The translations under genes and the position numbers were made by a program. 64,000 nucleotides of DNA from an uncultured Eubacteriales bacterium (GTDB lineage Bacteria; Bacillota; Clostridia; Oscillospirales; Acutalibacteraceae). The stretch lies in NCBI GenBank assembly GCA_900314355.1, contig OMUY01000016.1:1-64000 (forward strand), given 5' to 3'. Positions 24,719 through 33,070 of the stretch are shown here, one piece after another (within the stretch, counting starts at the first letter, position 1; the number at the start of each line of letters is the position of its first letter). The notes beneath the pieces were generated by a model. It ran no database searches. It saw only the letters and a program-made list of their open reading frames with translations, and was not told where the DNA came from.

Positions 24719-24753
24719 AATATCCGGACTGTTTTACTGTCCGGATATTTCTT
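24719..24753 (+). terminator. Terminator after the DUF308 gene
   Basis: AATATCCGGAC / GTCCGGATATT, 11-bp perfect stem with an 8-base loop, then TCTTT. Confidence 0.85.
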
Positions 24754-24778
24754 TGAAAATTTATATCAGTCCTTGTTG

Positions 24779-24807
24779 TTGACTGAATATCGAATAAATG
24801 TTAAAAT
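24779..24807 (+). promoter_or_regulatory. Promoter of metF-metH
   Basis: TTGACT at 24779-24784, 17-bp spacer, TAAAAT at 24802-24807. Shortly downstream GTATTT/AAATAC arms (about 24818-24842) make an imperfect inverted repeat. No SAM, cobalamin or T-box element was recognised in the 75-base leader. Confidence 0.65.
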
Positions 24808-24882
24808 TTCATTGGCAGTATTTTGAAATAAGCCTGAAATACAGCTTAGATATTGAGCTTTTCGGGTGGAGGAAACAATAAA

Positions 24883-25764
24883 ATGAAAATATCAGATATG
24901 ATTAAATCAGGAAAACCGACTTTATCATTCGAGGTTTTCCCTCCAAAAACATCGGATGCGTATGAAAAGGTGGCGGGAGCGGCTTATAAAATCGCCGACT
25001 TGAAGCCCGATTTTATGTCGGTCACTTGCGGAGCGGCCGGAACTACAGACAGTTATACAGCGCTTATAGCGAGCGAAATCAAAAACAAACATTCGGTCGA
25101 AGCGCTTCAGCATTATACTTGTATAAACGTGACAAGGGAAAATGTTCTCAAAAAGCTCGAGTTTTCAAAGAAAAACAATATTGATAACATTCTTGCACTT
25201 CGCGGCGATATCCCCGAAAATTACGACAAGGACGCAGATCACGACTTTAAACACGCGTCGGAGCTTATTTATTTCATAAAGGAGCATTCGGATATGTGCG
25301 TGGGAGCGGCGTGCTATCCGGAGAGACATCCCGAATCTCCCGACGTTAAAAGCGATATTGCTCATCTTAAAGAAAAAGCCGAAGCGGGCTGCGATTTTAT
25401 CACGACGCAGATGTTTTTTGACAACAATGTTTTGTATAAATATCTTTACAAAATCAGGGAAGCCGGGATTTACGTCCCCGTTATCGCCGGAATTATGCCG
25501 GTCACAAACGCGAAACAGATTAAAAGGATAATGAGCCTTTCAAACGCAGAATTTCCGTCAAAGTTTATGAATATAATCGACAGGTTCGGACCGGACAACG
25601 ATGCCATGCTTCAAGCCGGAATTATTTACGCCTGCGAGCAGATAATCGACCTGATTGCAAATGGTGTCGACAATATTCATATCTATACAATGAACAAACC
25701 GGAAGTTGCCGGAAAAATACAGGAAAGTCTCAGCGGTATTATTCCGAGCTGCCAAAATAAATGA
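24883..25764 (+). CDS. metF: Methylenetetrahydrofolate reductase
   Basis: 293 residues, standard for MetF. It reduces 5,10-methylene-THF to 5-methyl-THF with FAD, feeding methionine synthesis. Motifs: LSFEVFPPKT with the catalytic Glu, DFMSVTCGAAGTT, NILALRGDIPEN, VGAACYPERHPES, DFITTQMFFDN and YVPVIAGIMPVTN. ATG 24883 follows GGAGG at 8 bp. The gene directly downstream encodes the enzyme that uses its product. Confidence 0.94.
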   Translation: MKISDMIKSGKPTLSFEVFPPKTSDAYEKVAGAAYKIADLKPDFMSVTCGAAGTTDSYTALIASEIKNKHSVEALQHYTCINVTRENVLKKLEFSKKNNIDNILALRGDIPENYDKDADHDFKHASELIYFIKEHSDMCVGAACYPERHPESPDVKSDIAHLKEKAEAGCDFITTQMFFDNNVLYKYLYKIREAGIYVPVIAGIMPVTNAKQIKRIMSLSNAEFPSKFMNIIDRFGPDNDAMLQAGIIYACEQIIDLIANGVDNIHIYTMNKPEVAGKIQESLSGIIPSCQNK

Positions 25765-25801
25765 AAAAACCTAAAAGGTTTTTCTCGGAGAAAAAGGTAA
25801 A

Positions 25802-28201
25802 ATGAAAAAAAGTCTTATCGAAAAAATACATTCGTCGTTCACCTACATGGACGGCGCTACCGGCACTATGCTTCAAAAGATGGGAATGAAGCCGGGTGAA
25901 CTCACGGAAAATGTCAATCTGACACGCCCTCAAGACGTAATAAACCTTCATCTCGGCTACATCAAGGCAGGTTCGAGAATAATCAATACAAACACTTTCG
26001 GCGCGAATATTTTTAAATTTTCACATGAGGAGCTTGAAAAAGTAATAACCGCGGCTGTTGAAAATGCGAGGGAGGCGGTAAGACTTTCCGGAGTCGAAGA
26101 AGTTTATATAGCGCTCGATGTAGGGCCTACCGGGAAATTATTAAAACCGCTCGGAACTCTCGATTTCGAGGACGCCGTTGATTGCTTCGCGGAAACAGTT
26201 AAAATAGGTGCGCGTCTGGGCGTGGATTTAATTAATATTGAGACTATGACAGACTGCTACGAGACGAAAGCCGCCGTTATTGCAGCAAAGGAAAATTCAA
26301 ATCTGCCGGTTTTCGCGTCAAACGTGTACGACGAAAAAGGTCTCACAATGACGGGCTCTGCAATAGAGTCAAACGTCGCTTTGCTTGAAGGTCTCGGAGT
26401 TGACGCGCTCGGCGTGAACTGTTCTCTCGGACCTGACGTTATGAAAAATCTTATTCCGAGATTTTTTAAGGCGGCGTCCGTACCGGTTATTATGAAACCT
26501 AACGCCGGAATGCCGGACACGGTGAACGGCGAAACCGTTTACAATATTAATGCGGAAGAATTTGCGTCGGACATGGCGGAGGGAGCGAAATACGGAGCCG
26601 CAATTCTCGGCGGATGCTGCGGAACAACGCCCGAATATATTGAGAAATTGATTGAAAAGACAAAGGATATTGAATTTCCCGAAATTACGAATAAAAATTT
26701 CAGCGTCGTTTCATCGAGAGGAAAGACGGTCTGTTTCGGCGGCAGGACAAAGCTAATCGGCGAGAGGATTAATCCGACCGGAAAAAAACTGATGAAACAG
26801 GCGTTGAAGGAAAACAATACCGAGTACATGCTTGACTTGGCGTTCAGCCAGCAGGAAAGCGGAGCCGATATTCTCGACATAAACGTAGGACTTCCCGGAA
26901 TAGACGAGAAAAAAATGCTTGTCGAGGTTGAGAAAAAAGTTCAGTCGGTTATAGATCTTCCTCTTCAGATCGATACGTCCGATATTTCTGCGCTTGAGTC
27001 GGCGGCGAGAGTTTACAACGGCAAGCCGATGATAAATTCAGTCTCCGGCAAGCGGGCGGTTATGGATTCCGTTTTCCCGATAGCTAAAAAATACGGCGGA
27101 GTAATAGTCGGTCTTCTCCTTGACGACAACGGAATACCCGAGACTGCGGAAAAAAGAGTCGAAGTCGCGGAGAACATAGTCAAAGAGGCGGAAAAATACG
27201 GAATAGATAAAAAGAATCTTATTTTCGACCCGCTTACGATGACCGTATCAACGGGAGCGGAGAACGGACAGATTACGCTTGACGCCGTGAAAATGCTGAC
27301 AGAACGGGGATACAATACGGTTTTGGGAGTGTCAAACGTATCTTTCGGACTGCCGTCAAGACCTAAGATCAATTCCGCGTTTTTCATTCTTGCAATGCAT
27401 AACGGACTATCGGCGGCTATTATGAATCCCAAGTCCGACGATATGATGTCGGCGTTCTACACGTTTAACGCGCTTAAAGGATACGACAAAAATTTTGAAA
27501 AATATATTGAGTTCAGCTCGTCTCAATCGGAAAATTCTGATTTTTCAAAGCCTGCCGGAGAAAGCAGAATACAAAAAGACGATACTCAAATATTGAAAGA
27601 ATCCGTATTAAAAGGCAACGGCGACGCGGCAGTTTCAGCCGTAAAGAGATTGTTGGAAGATAAAGACCCCAACGATATAATTAACAATATTCTTATTCCC
27701 GCGTTAGGCGAAGTCGGCGACCTGTTTGAAAAGAACAGGATATTCCTCCCCGGTCTTATGTCGTCTGCGGAGGCGTCGTCAAAAGCGTTTGACGTCATAA
27801 AAGATTTTATCAGCTCTAAAAATACTCAAACAGAGAAAAAAGGAGCCGTTGTTTTGGCGACAGTCAAGGGCGACATTCACGACATAGGAAAAAATATTGT
27901 TAAAACCGTAATGGAAAATTTCGGTTATGAAATTATTGATCTGGGAAAGGATGTGCCTAAGGAGGATATTCTGGATGCCGTAGTCAAATCCGGCGCGAAA
28001 CTATGCGGGCTGAGCGCCCTTATGACAACAACAGTGCCGGCAATGGAGGAGACTATAAAGCTTCTGCACGAAAAAACAGACTGCCTTGTAATGGCGGGAG
28101 GTGCAGTCATGACTGCCGAAAGCGCGAAACTTATCGGCGCCGACTTCTACGCGTCCGACGCTATGGAAGGGGTAAGAATAGCTCAGAAGGTATATTCATA
28201 A
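25802..28201 (+). CDS. metH: Cobalamin-dependent methionine synthase, short form without reactivation domain
   Basis: 799 residues, against about 1200 for E. coli MetH. Domains in order: homocysteine methyltransferase (1-290; zinc ligands in GVNCSLGP and GGCCGTTPEY), methyl-THF pterin domain (about 315-580; GERINPTGKK, ADILDINVGLP), cobalamin cap (about 600-680) and B12-binding domain with lower-ligand motif KGDIHDIGKNIV. The C-terminal AdoMet activation domain is absent. In other bacteria with this form, reactivation is done by a separate protein; none is in this window. It is in an operon with metF, 37 bp apart. Confidence 0.92.
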   Translation: MKKSLIEKIHSSFTYMDGATGTMLQKMGMKPGELTENVNLTRPQDVINLHLGYIKAGSRIINTNTFGANIFKFSHEELEKVITAAVENAREAVRLSGVEEVYIALDVGPTGKLLKPLGTLDFEDAVDCFAETVKIGARLGVDLINIETMTDCYETKAAVIAAKENSNLPVFASNVYDEKGLTMTGSAIESNVALLEGLGVDALGVNCSLGPDVMKNLIPRFFKAASVPVIMKPNAGMPDTVNGETVYNINAEEFASDMAEGAKYGAAILGGCCGTTPEYIEKLIEKTKDIEFPEITNKNFSVVSSRGKTVCFGGRTKLIGERINPTGKKLMKQALKENNTEYMLDLAFSQQESGADILDINVGLPGIDEKKMLVEVEKKVQSVIDLPLQIDTSDISALESAARVYNGKPMINSVSGKRAVMDSVFPIAKKYGGVIVGLLLDDNGIPETAEKRVEVAENIVKEAEKYGIDKKNLIFDPLTMTVSTGAENGQITLDAVKMLTERGYNTVLGVSNVSFGLPSRPKINSAFFILAMHNGLSAAIMNPKSDDMMSAFYTFNALKGYDKNFEKYIEFSSSQSENSDFSKPAGESRIQKDDTQILKESVLKGNGDAAVSAVKRLLEDKDPNDIINNILIPALGEVGDLFEKNRIFLPGLMSSAEASSKAFDVIKDFISSKNTQTEKKGAVVLATVKGDIHDIGKNIVKTVMENFGYEIIDLGKDVPKEDILDAVVKSGAKLCGLSALMTTTVPAMEETIKLLHEKTDCLVMAGGAVMTAESAKLIGADFYASDAMEGVRIAQKVYS

Positions 28202-28307
28202 AATTAGCTGACATTTTTATAAATATGTTATATGTCAAATGAAAACGAAAATAGGCGAAGTTATTCGGTAAAATTTTTTACATGACGTTGTTTTTCTTTT
28301 TGATATG

Positions 28308-28348
28308 ACGGCTCGCCGAGGATTGTTTATCGGCGGGTCGTTTTTTCG
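28308..28348 (+). terminator. Terminator after metH
   Basis: ACGGCTCGCCGA / TCGGCGGGTCGT stem followed by TTTTTTCGG. Confidence 0.8.
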
Positions 28349-28365
28349 GCATTAAAATTTTTAGT

Positions 28366-28402
28366 AAAAAAAAAATTAAAGACCGCGGCTGCCTGCGATC
28401 TT
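28366..28402 (-). terminator. Terminator of the 43-residue peptide gene
   Basis: Minus strand AAGATCGC / GCGGTCTT, 8 bp with one G-U pair and an 8-base loop, followed by TTTAATTTTTTTTTT. Confidence 0.75.
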
Positions 28403-28424
28403 TTTTGATTTGTCTTAATTTAAT

Positions 28425-28556
28425 TTACTTTTTAAAACTCTTCATGAGTTCAACTATTGACTCAAAAAGATTTTTGAAGAATGTAACTATCTTTGAAAAA
28501 ACGGACTGAACTCCGCCGGGTCCGAGATTATCAATTTTTTTCTCAGTTTCTTCCAT
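28425..28556 (-). CDS. 43-residue amphipathic peptide, member A of a two-gene family
   Basis: A free-standing gene with every expression signal: a TTGACT-17-TAATAT promoter, AAAGGAGG 8 bp before ATG, 43 codons, and a terminator. The N-terminal third is acidic (MEETEKKIDN), then LGPGG. The rest is an amphipathic helix, residues 19-38 being VFSKIVTFFKNLFESIVELM, with a basic end (KSFKK). Eleven of those 20 positions are identical to residues 28-47 of a second small gene at 44058. There is no signal peptide. The LGPGG could be a double-glycine-like cleavage site, but the partner lacks it. Function unknown; a membrane-active or signalling peptide, or a small membrane regulator, would fit. Confidence 0.7.
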   Translation of the reverse strand: MEETEKKIDNLGPGGVQSVFSKIVTFFKNLFESIVELMKSFKK

Positions 28557-28578
28557 ATTTGTCGCCTCCTTTTGTTTA

Positions 28579-28607
28579 ATATTACCATAAAGTTAAAATT
28601 AAGTCAA
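28579..28607 (-). promoter_or_regulatory. Promoter of the 43-residue peptide gene
   Basis: Minus strand TTGACT (28602-28607), 17-bp spacer, TAATAT (28579-28584). Confidence 0.75.
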
Positions 28608-28612
28608 TACAG

Positions 28613-28643
28613 AAAAAAACGGGATCGGAATTTTCCGACCCCG
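28613..28643 (-). terminator. Terminator of the amino acid ABC transporter operon
   Basis: Minus strand CGGGGTCGGAA / TTCCGATCCCG stem followed by seven Ts. It overlaps the upstream edge of the peptide-gene promoter, which separates the two units. Confidence 0.85.
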
Positions 28644-28651
28644 AGTAAAAT

Positions 28652-29464
28652 TTACAGGATGCAGTTTAAAAAGTCCTTTGTCCTCTGTTCCTGAGGATTG
28701 TCAAATACGTCTTTCGGCGCGCCTTCCTCTACTATATACCCGTCTGACATGAAAATCACCCTGTCGGCTACTTCTCTTGCGAAGCCCATCTCGTGAGTTA
28801 CGACTATCATTGTCATCCCGGCCGCCGCAAGTTCTTTCATAACGTTAAGAACTTCTCCGACCATTTCGGGGTCAAGCGCGCTGGTCGGTTCGTCGAAAAG
28901 CATGATGTCCGGATTCATTGCGAGCGCTCTTACGATTGCGACTCTCTGCTGCTGTCCGCCGGAAAGTTCGGAAGGGAAGGCGTTCGCTTTATCTTCAAGT
29001 CCGATTCTCTTCAGTAAATCGAGAGCGGTTTTTCTCGCCTCATCCTTTGACATTTTCTTTCTGTCTAAAGGAGCGAGCATTATGTTGTCAAGAACCGACT
29101 TATTTGCAAACAGATTGAACTGCTGGAATACCATTCCGATATTTTCTCTCTGCTTGTTGATCTTTACTTTTTTGCCCGTCATCTCGACGTTGTCGACGAA
29201 TATTTTTCCTCCTGTCGGTTCTTCAAGCCTGTTTATGCATCTAAGCATTGTGCTTTTTCCCGAGCCGGACGGTCCGATTACGACGACAACTTCTCCTTTT
29301 TTGACTTCGAGGTTTATATCTTTTAAGACCTCTAACTTGCCGAATGATTTTTTCAAATGGCTTATAACGACTTTGTTCTCGATATTTTCGTTTTTGTTCT
29401 TCTCGACTATATCGTTAAAAGAGGCCTCTGTCTCAAAATTTTCATTTTGTTTCTTTGTTGGCAT
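28652..29464 (-). CDS. Polar amino acid ABC transporter, ATP-binding protein
   Basis: 270 residues, GlnQ/ArtP type. Walker [10 protein letters not shown] (about 64-72), Q-loop FQQFNLF, signature [15 protein letters not shown], Walker [15 protein letters not shown], and H-loop VVTHEMGF. It powers import of a polar amino acid (glutamine, arginine, cystine or similar; not decidable here). About 30 extra charged N-terminal residues precede the core. The start overlaps the permease gene by 23 bp, so translation is probably coupled. Confidence 0.93.
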   Translation of the reverse strand: MPTKKQNENFETEASFNDIVEKNKNENIENKVVISHLKKSFGKLEVLKDINLEVKKGEVVVVIGPSGSGKSTMLRCINRLEEPTGGKIFVDNVEMTGKKVKINKQRENIGMVFQQFNLFANKSVLDNIMLAPLDRKKMSKDEARKTALDLLKRIGLEDKANAFPSELSGGQQQRVAIVRALAMNPDIMLFDEPTSALDPEMVGEVLNVMKELAAAGMTMIVVTHEMGFAREVADRVIFMSDGYIVEEGAPKDVFDNPQEQRTKDFLNCIL

Positions 29465-30170
29465 ACTTTAACCTCTTTTCTATATATCTTGAAATTATCA
29501 TAAGCACCGAAGTTATTGCAAGGTAGCACAGGGCGGCAAATATATAAGTCTCGAAATACTGGTAAGTCGCTCCGACATACTGTTTCGCCTCGTTCACTAT
29601 TTCCGCAAGTCCTATGAACGAAAGGATTGACGAGTCCTTTATCGTAATAATAAACTGATTTACAAGTGACGGTATTACTATTTTGAACGCCTGAGGTATT
29701 ACGATTTTTCTCATTGTTCCGAATTTTGTCATTCCGAGACTTCTCGCCGCCTCGCTTTGACCTTTCGGAACGGCCTGTATGCCGCTTCTGAATATCTCAG
29801 ACATATATGCGCCCGCGTTGAGCGAAAGCGTAATTGTGCCGGCGACAAACGCGGTGAATACGAATTTCTCTTCGGACGGATCTCTTGTGAGATTCACGAG
29901 CTGAGGAATACCGAAATAAATAATCATAGCCTGAACAAGCATAGGCGTGCCTCTGATTATCCATACGTAAATTTCCGCTATTATTCTCAGTATCCTTACT
30001 TTAGAAAGCCTGAACATGCAGGTTATCAGTCCGAGAACAACTCCGATGAGGAGAGAAAGAGCCGATATCTCTATACACAGCTTTACGCCGCTCAGAATGT
30101 AGGGAGTGGCATTTTGAAACATTCGGGCAAAATCCATTTTTTTACCGATCCTATCAAAAAACCGGCGCAA
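29442..30170 (-). CDS. Polar amino acid ABC transporter, permease
   Basis: 242 residues, HisM/GlnP type with about five helices. EAA loop [22 protein letters not shown] contacts the ATPase. The family start [23 protein letters not shown] and the [15 protein letters not shown] block are present. Such permeases act as homodimers when only one is encoded, as here. It lies 153 bp after the binding-protein gene, with stem-loops in between. Confidence 0.92.
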   Translation of the reverse strand: MRRFFDRIGKKMDFARMFQNATPYILSGVKLCIEISALSLLIGVVLGLITCMFRLSKVRILRIIAEIYVWIIRGTPMLVQAMIIYFGIPQLVNLTRDPSEEKFVFTAFVAGTITLSLNAGAYMSEIFRSGIQAVPKGQSEAARSLGMTKFGTMRKIVIPQAFKIVIPSLVNQFIITIKDSSILSFIGLAEIVNEAKQYVGATYQYFETYIFAALCYLAITSVLMIISRYIEKRLKYANKETK

Positions 30171-30218
30171 ACTTTCTATTGAAAAGTCATCTGCGCCGGA
30201 ATAATTTTTTAATTTTTT

Positions 30219-30300
30219 CCGCTTTTCTCAATGCGGATCTATTTAGTTTTCAGTCAGCTTTCGCCGACTGCGATTTTCGCATTTGACCGTCTGCGAAAAT
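30219..30300 (-). repeat. Stem-loop cluster between binding-protein and permease genes
   Basis: Read on the minus strand, in order: ATTTTCGC/GCGAAAAT (30273-30300), CAGTC-GGC-GAAA-GCT-GACTG (30251-30270) and CCGC/GCGG (30219-30236). None is followed by a U-tract on that strand. Stem-loops of this kind inside transporter operons commonly protect the upstream message and give more binding protein than permease. Confidence 0.5.
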
Positions 30301-30323
30301 ATTAAAAACGAAATGGGTCTGCT

Positions 30324-31163
30324 TTAAGCCACCGTAGATGATTCGCTGTCAGATGTTGTGTTGTAGCCGTATTTAGCGAGAATTTCGTCATATTTGCCGT
30401 TAGCTTTGATGTCTGCAAGTCCAGCGTTGAACATGTTGAGAAGGTCTGTGTTCTGACCCTTCTTTACGGCGAAGCCGTACTGAGCGGGATTGATTGTGTC
30501 GCCGATGACTTTTAAGCTGAGTTTCTGAGAAACTATTGAATATCTCGCGACAGGCTCATCCTCGAAACATGCGGCGTACTGACCCTGCATAACGCCCTGG
30601 TACATTGTGGGAGAATCCTCAAGAATTGTGACCTTGAAACCGTATTTGTCAGCTACGGACTGAGCGTAAGTAGCGCCGGCCGTTGAAGCTTTAGCCGCTA
30701 CGGTCTTGCCGTTTAAGTCTTCGATTGACTTGATGTCGGAATCCGCGGCAACAACAATAGCCTGACCTGCGTCAAAATATCCGTCCGAGAAATCATAAGA
30801 TTTCTTTCTTTCGTCTGTTATTGTAGCGCCTGCTATAACGCCGTCGGCCTGGTTTGACTGAACAGCGGACATAGCCGCGTCAAATCCGATATTGTTTATT
30901 TTGTACTGGAATCCCTGGTCTTCCGCGATAGCCGCCATGATATCCATGTCGATTCCGATATATTTGCCGGAATCGGAGTCAAGGAACTCAAAAGGAGCAA
31001 ATGCGTTATCAGACGCGATAACCCAAACTTTTCCGCTTGAAGAACCAGAAGCGCCTTCGGTGGAGCTTTCTTCTTCTTTTCCGCTGCCTCCGCAGGAAGC
31101 GAAAGCAAATACAGTCATAACAATAGCGAGAATTACCGCAGTGATTTTTGTAATCTTCTTCAT
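30324..31163 (-). CDS. Polar amino acid ABC transporter, substrate-binding lipoprotein
   Basis: 279 residues. Lipoprotein signal: MKKITK, hydrophobic core, FAFASCGG with lipidated Cys at about 24, then a Gly/Ser/Glu linker. The SBP_bac_3 domain follows: WVIASDNAFAPFEFLD, GIDMDIMAAIAEDQGF, GFDAAMSAVQSNQADGVIAG (Arg- and Asp-containing amino acid pocket region), FEDEPVARY and YGFAVKKGQN. It is first in the operon and has the strongest promoter in the group. Confidence 0.93.
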   Translation of the reverse strand: MKKITKITAVILAIVMTVFAFASCGGSGKEEESSTEGASGSSSGKVWVIASDNAFAPFEFLDSDSGKYIGIDMDIMAAIAEDQGFQYKINNIGFDAAMSAVQSNQADGVIAGATITDERKKSYDFSDGYFDAGQAIVVAADSDIKSIEDLNGKTVAAKASTAGATYAQSVADKYGFKVTILEDSPTMYQGVMQGQYAACFEDEPVARYSIVSQKLSLKVIGDTINPAQYGFAVKKGQNTDLLNMFNAGLADIKANGKYDEILAKYGYNTTSDSESSTVA

Positions 31164-31285
31164 TTTTTTGTGCCTCCGAAATTATCACTTTGCCATTAAA
31201 TTAAGATAAAATAAAATTTTCAGATTGATTTTAAAAGCATAATATTTCTCCTGAATCAATCATTAAAATAATTGGCAATAAAAGC

Positions 31286-31314
31286 ATTTTATCATTTAAT
31301 AAAATATTTGTCAA
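31286..31314 (-). promoter_or_regulatory. Promoter of the amino acid ABC transporter operon
   Basis: Minus strand consensus TTGACA (31309-31314), 17-bp spacer, TAAAAT (31286-31291). It gives a leader of about 115 bases. Confidence 0.75.
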
Positions 31315-31333
31315 GGATATAACAAGCACATTA

Positions 31334-31363
31334 TGCACAAGCAAGAATACAATATTTTGTGCA
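31334..31363. promoter_or_regulatory. Inverted repeat upstream of the ABC transporter promoter, candidate operator
   Basis: TGCACAA, 16 bases, TTGTGCA: a perfect 7-bp inverted repeat about 20 bp upstream of the -35 box. A third half-like GTGCATAATGTGC lies next to it. It has no U-tract, so it is not a birA terminator. The regulator is unknown. Confidence 0.4.
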
Positions 31364-31377
31364 AATTTACCTATTTT

Positions 31378-32355
31378 TCAGCCGATTTTTCTTATGCTTA
31401 TCTCTCCGGATCTCAACTTCTCTTCCGTACCGTCTTCATATCTTACAAAAAGAGAAAAATCGTCGCCTATTCCCGTGGCTTTCGCCTTCCTTTTTGACGA
31501 ATCTCTTATCACAAAAATGTCTTCTCCTATTACGTCCGATTTATCTCTGTACTTTTTCAAAAATTCTTTTTTTGTCAAGTCGGGGTAGTAATCGAAAAAC
31601 TCATCAACTATATCCGAAACGATATTCTCAGCCTCCGACCCTTTCGCTTTTCCGTAAGGGTATACTGCGCACGCTTTGTCTTTGAGTTCGTCCGGAAAAC
31701 CTCCGTCGGGCTCGAATAGATTTATGCCTATTCCGGCTACTGCGTATGACAGTCGGCCGCTTTCGATATCCATCGCGCCCTCCGTCAGTATGCCGCAGCA
31801 CTTTTTAGAGGAGATGTTTATATCGTTTACCCATTTTATTTTAGTCTCTCTTCCGGAATTTTTTTCGATAGAATCGGCGACGCACACGGCAAGGCATGTA
31901 GTGATTAAAAGCGAATCCTCCGGGGAAAGATTTGGTCTCAGCAAAATGCTGAAATAAATTCCCTTGTCAAGCGGAGAGAAAAAATTTCTCCCCATTCTTC
32001 CTCTGCCTTTTGTCTGATTTGAAGAGATAATAACGAGACCTTCTTTTTCGCCGTCAAGAGCGGCTTTTTTTACCAGGTCGTTAGTAGACGTTACCTGTCT
32101 TATATATTTCGCCCTGACAAGGGGATGTTTTATTTTCGAGCCGAAATCCGAGCTTGTGAGCGGAGCGCCGTTTCCGGAGAGCATATATCCTCTGTTTGTG
32201 ACAGCGTCTATTTCGTATCCCGCTTTACGCAAAGTGTTTACCGCTTTCCAAATTGCCGTCCTTGAAACCGAAAGTTTTTCGGCGGCGAATTGACCCGAAA
32301 TGTATTTTCCCTTATTCTCCTTCAGCAGTTCTGATAGCTCGTCTGCCGTCGACAT
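31378..32355 (-). CDS. birA: Bifunctional biotin-protein ligase / biotin operon repressor
   Basis: 325 residues. An N-terminal winged helix (about 10-60: YISGQFAAEKLSVSRTAIWKAVNTL) makes it a regulator as well as an enzyme. The ligase domain follows with the biotinyl-adenylate loop GRGRMGRNFFSP, TKIKWVNDINI, and the C-terminal SH3-like domain. It attaches biotin to carboxylase BCCP proteins and, when biotin is plentiful, dimerises on DNA. A matching operator lies before bioY, the gene upstream in the same unit. The start overlaps bioY by 44 bp. Confidence 0.93.
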   Translation of the reverse strand: MSTADELSELLKENKGKYISGQFAAEKLSVSRTAIWKAVNTLRKAGYEIDAVTNRGYMLSGNGAPLTSSDFGSKIKHPLVRAKYIRQVTSTNDLVKKAALDGEKEGLVIISSNQTKGRGRMGRNFFSPLDKGIYFSILLRPNLSPEDSLLITTCLAVCVADSIEKNSGRETKIKWVNDINISSKKCCGILTEGAMDIESGRLSYAVAGIGINLFEPDGGFPDELKDKACAVYPYGKAKGSEAENIVSDIVDEFFDYYPDLTKKEFLKKYRDKSDVIGEDIFVIRDSSKRKAKATGIGDDFSLFVRYEDGTEEKLRSGEISIRKIG

Positions 32356-32947
32356 TTAAAAATTTCACTCTCTTTCTCACCTGAATTGAGATAACTATTG
32401 CCGCGGCCATTTTGACTAAGTCCGGAATAATGAATAAAAGCACGCATTTTTCAAAAGCTTCCGAGACGGTCACGGCGCCGTTCTGCTGTATTATAAACCA
32501 TGCCGTGCCGAGGAAATAATCCACGGCGAGGCCTATAGTCATTCCCGTCATCATAATATACCATTTTGAGCCGAATTTGTCTATGACAATACCGGCAATA
32601 AGACTCAAAAAAATAAATCCTATCAAATAGCCGCCTGTCGGTCCGAACAGTACGGCGGGTCCCGATTTGAAAGATGAAAAAACGGGCGCGCCGATAAGAC
32701 CGAGAAGAAGATATACAATTACGGATAATGTTCCTCTTTTTGCTCCGAGCATTCCTGCCGCGCAGAAAACGGCGAATGTCTGAAGCGTAAACGGCACAGG
32801 CCCCACAGGTATAGTTATGTAGGAACATATCGCCGTTATCGCGGTCATAACCGCTATCAAAGCGGCGTTTAAAGCGGCGGATGAATTTTTCCTTTTCGGA
32901 TTTTTGATTTCTTTTGTCTCTTTTGCTTTTTCTTCGGCTGATATCAT
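32312..32947 (-). CDS. bioY: Biotin transporter BioY (ECF S component)
   Basis: 211 residues from ATG 32947 (AAGGAGAG 8 bp upstream). Six helices with BioY blocks: ICSYITIPVGPVPFTLQTFAV, GLIGAPVFSSFKSGPAVLFGPTGGYLIGF and FLGTAWF. It imports biotin, alone or with a shared ECF energising module, which is not in this window. A longer frame upstream runs through the promoter and is not translated. Regulated by BirA (see operator). Confidence 0.93.
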   Translation of the reverse strand: MISAEEKAKETKEIKNPKRKNSSAALNAALIAVMTAITAICSYITIPVGPVPFTLQTFAVFCAAGMLGAKRGTLSVIVYLLLGLIGAPVFSSFKSGPAVLFGPTGGYLIGFIFLSLIAGIVIDKFGSKWYIMMTGMTIGLAVDYFLGTAWFIIQQNGAVTVSEAFEKCVLLFIIPDLVKMAAAIVISIQVRKRVKFLNVDGRRAIRTAEGE

Positions 32948-32975
32948 AAAATTTTCTCTCCTTAAATAATAAAAT

Positions 32976-33000
32976 CCCGCGGAATCTTTATTTCCGCGGG
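32976..33000 (-). terminator. Hairpin between mgtE and bioY, terminator for mgtE read-through
   Basis: Minus strand CCCGCGGAA / TTCCGCGGG, 9-bp perfect stem, followed by ATTTTATTATTT. The predicted bioY start (about 32994-32998) falls inside the 5' arm. Transcripts from the bioY promoter would therefore lack most of that arm and could not form the stem, while read-through from mgtE could. Confidence 0.65.
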
Positions 33001-33002
33001 GA

Positions 33003-33031
33003 AGTTTATCATTATCGGCTATATTTGTCAA
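33003..33031 (-). promoter_or_regulatory. Promoter of bioY-birA
   Basis: Minus strand TTGACA (33026-33031), 17-bp spacer, TAAACT (33003-33008). The -35 box is part of the right arm of the BirA operator. Confidence 0.75.
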
Positions 33032-33056
33032 CCTAAAATTGAATTGCGGTTGACAA
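33025..33056. promoter_or_regulatory. BirA operator
   Basis: TTGTCAACC, 14 bases, GGTTGACAA: a perfect 9-bp inverted repeat matching the Firmicutes BirA box (TTGTnAACC-N14-16-GGTTnACAA). It overlaps the -35 box of bioY-birA, so bound BirA would block RNA polymerase. Confidence 0.88.
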
Positions 33057-33070
33057 TTTAATCATTTCGT

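Noticed and set aside
28902..29471. 189-codon plus-strand frame inside the ABC transporter ATPase gene
   Set aside because: Antisense shadow; Ser/Leu/Phe-rich with no start signal, while the minus-strand frame has all ABC motifs.
32948..33031. 28-residue N-terminal extension of BioY
   Set aside because: It would be translated from within the promoter and upstream of the predicted transcription start; ATG 32947 has a proper ribosome site.
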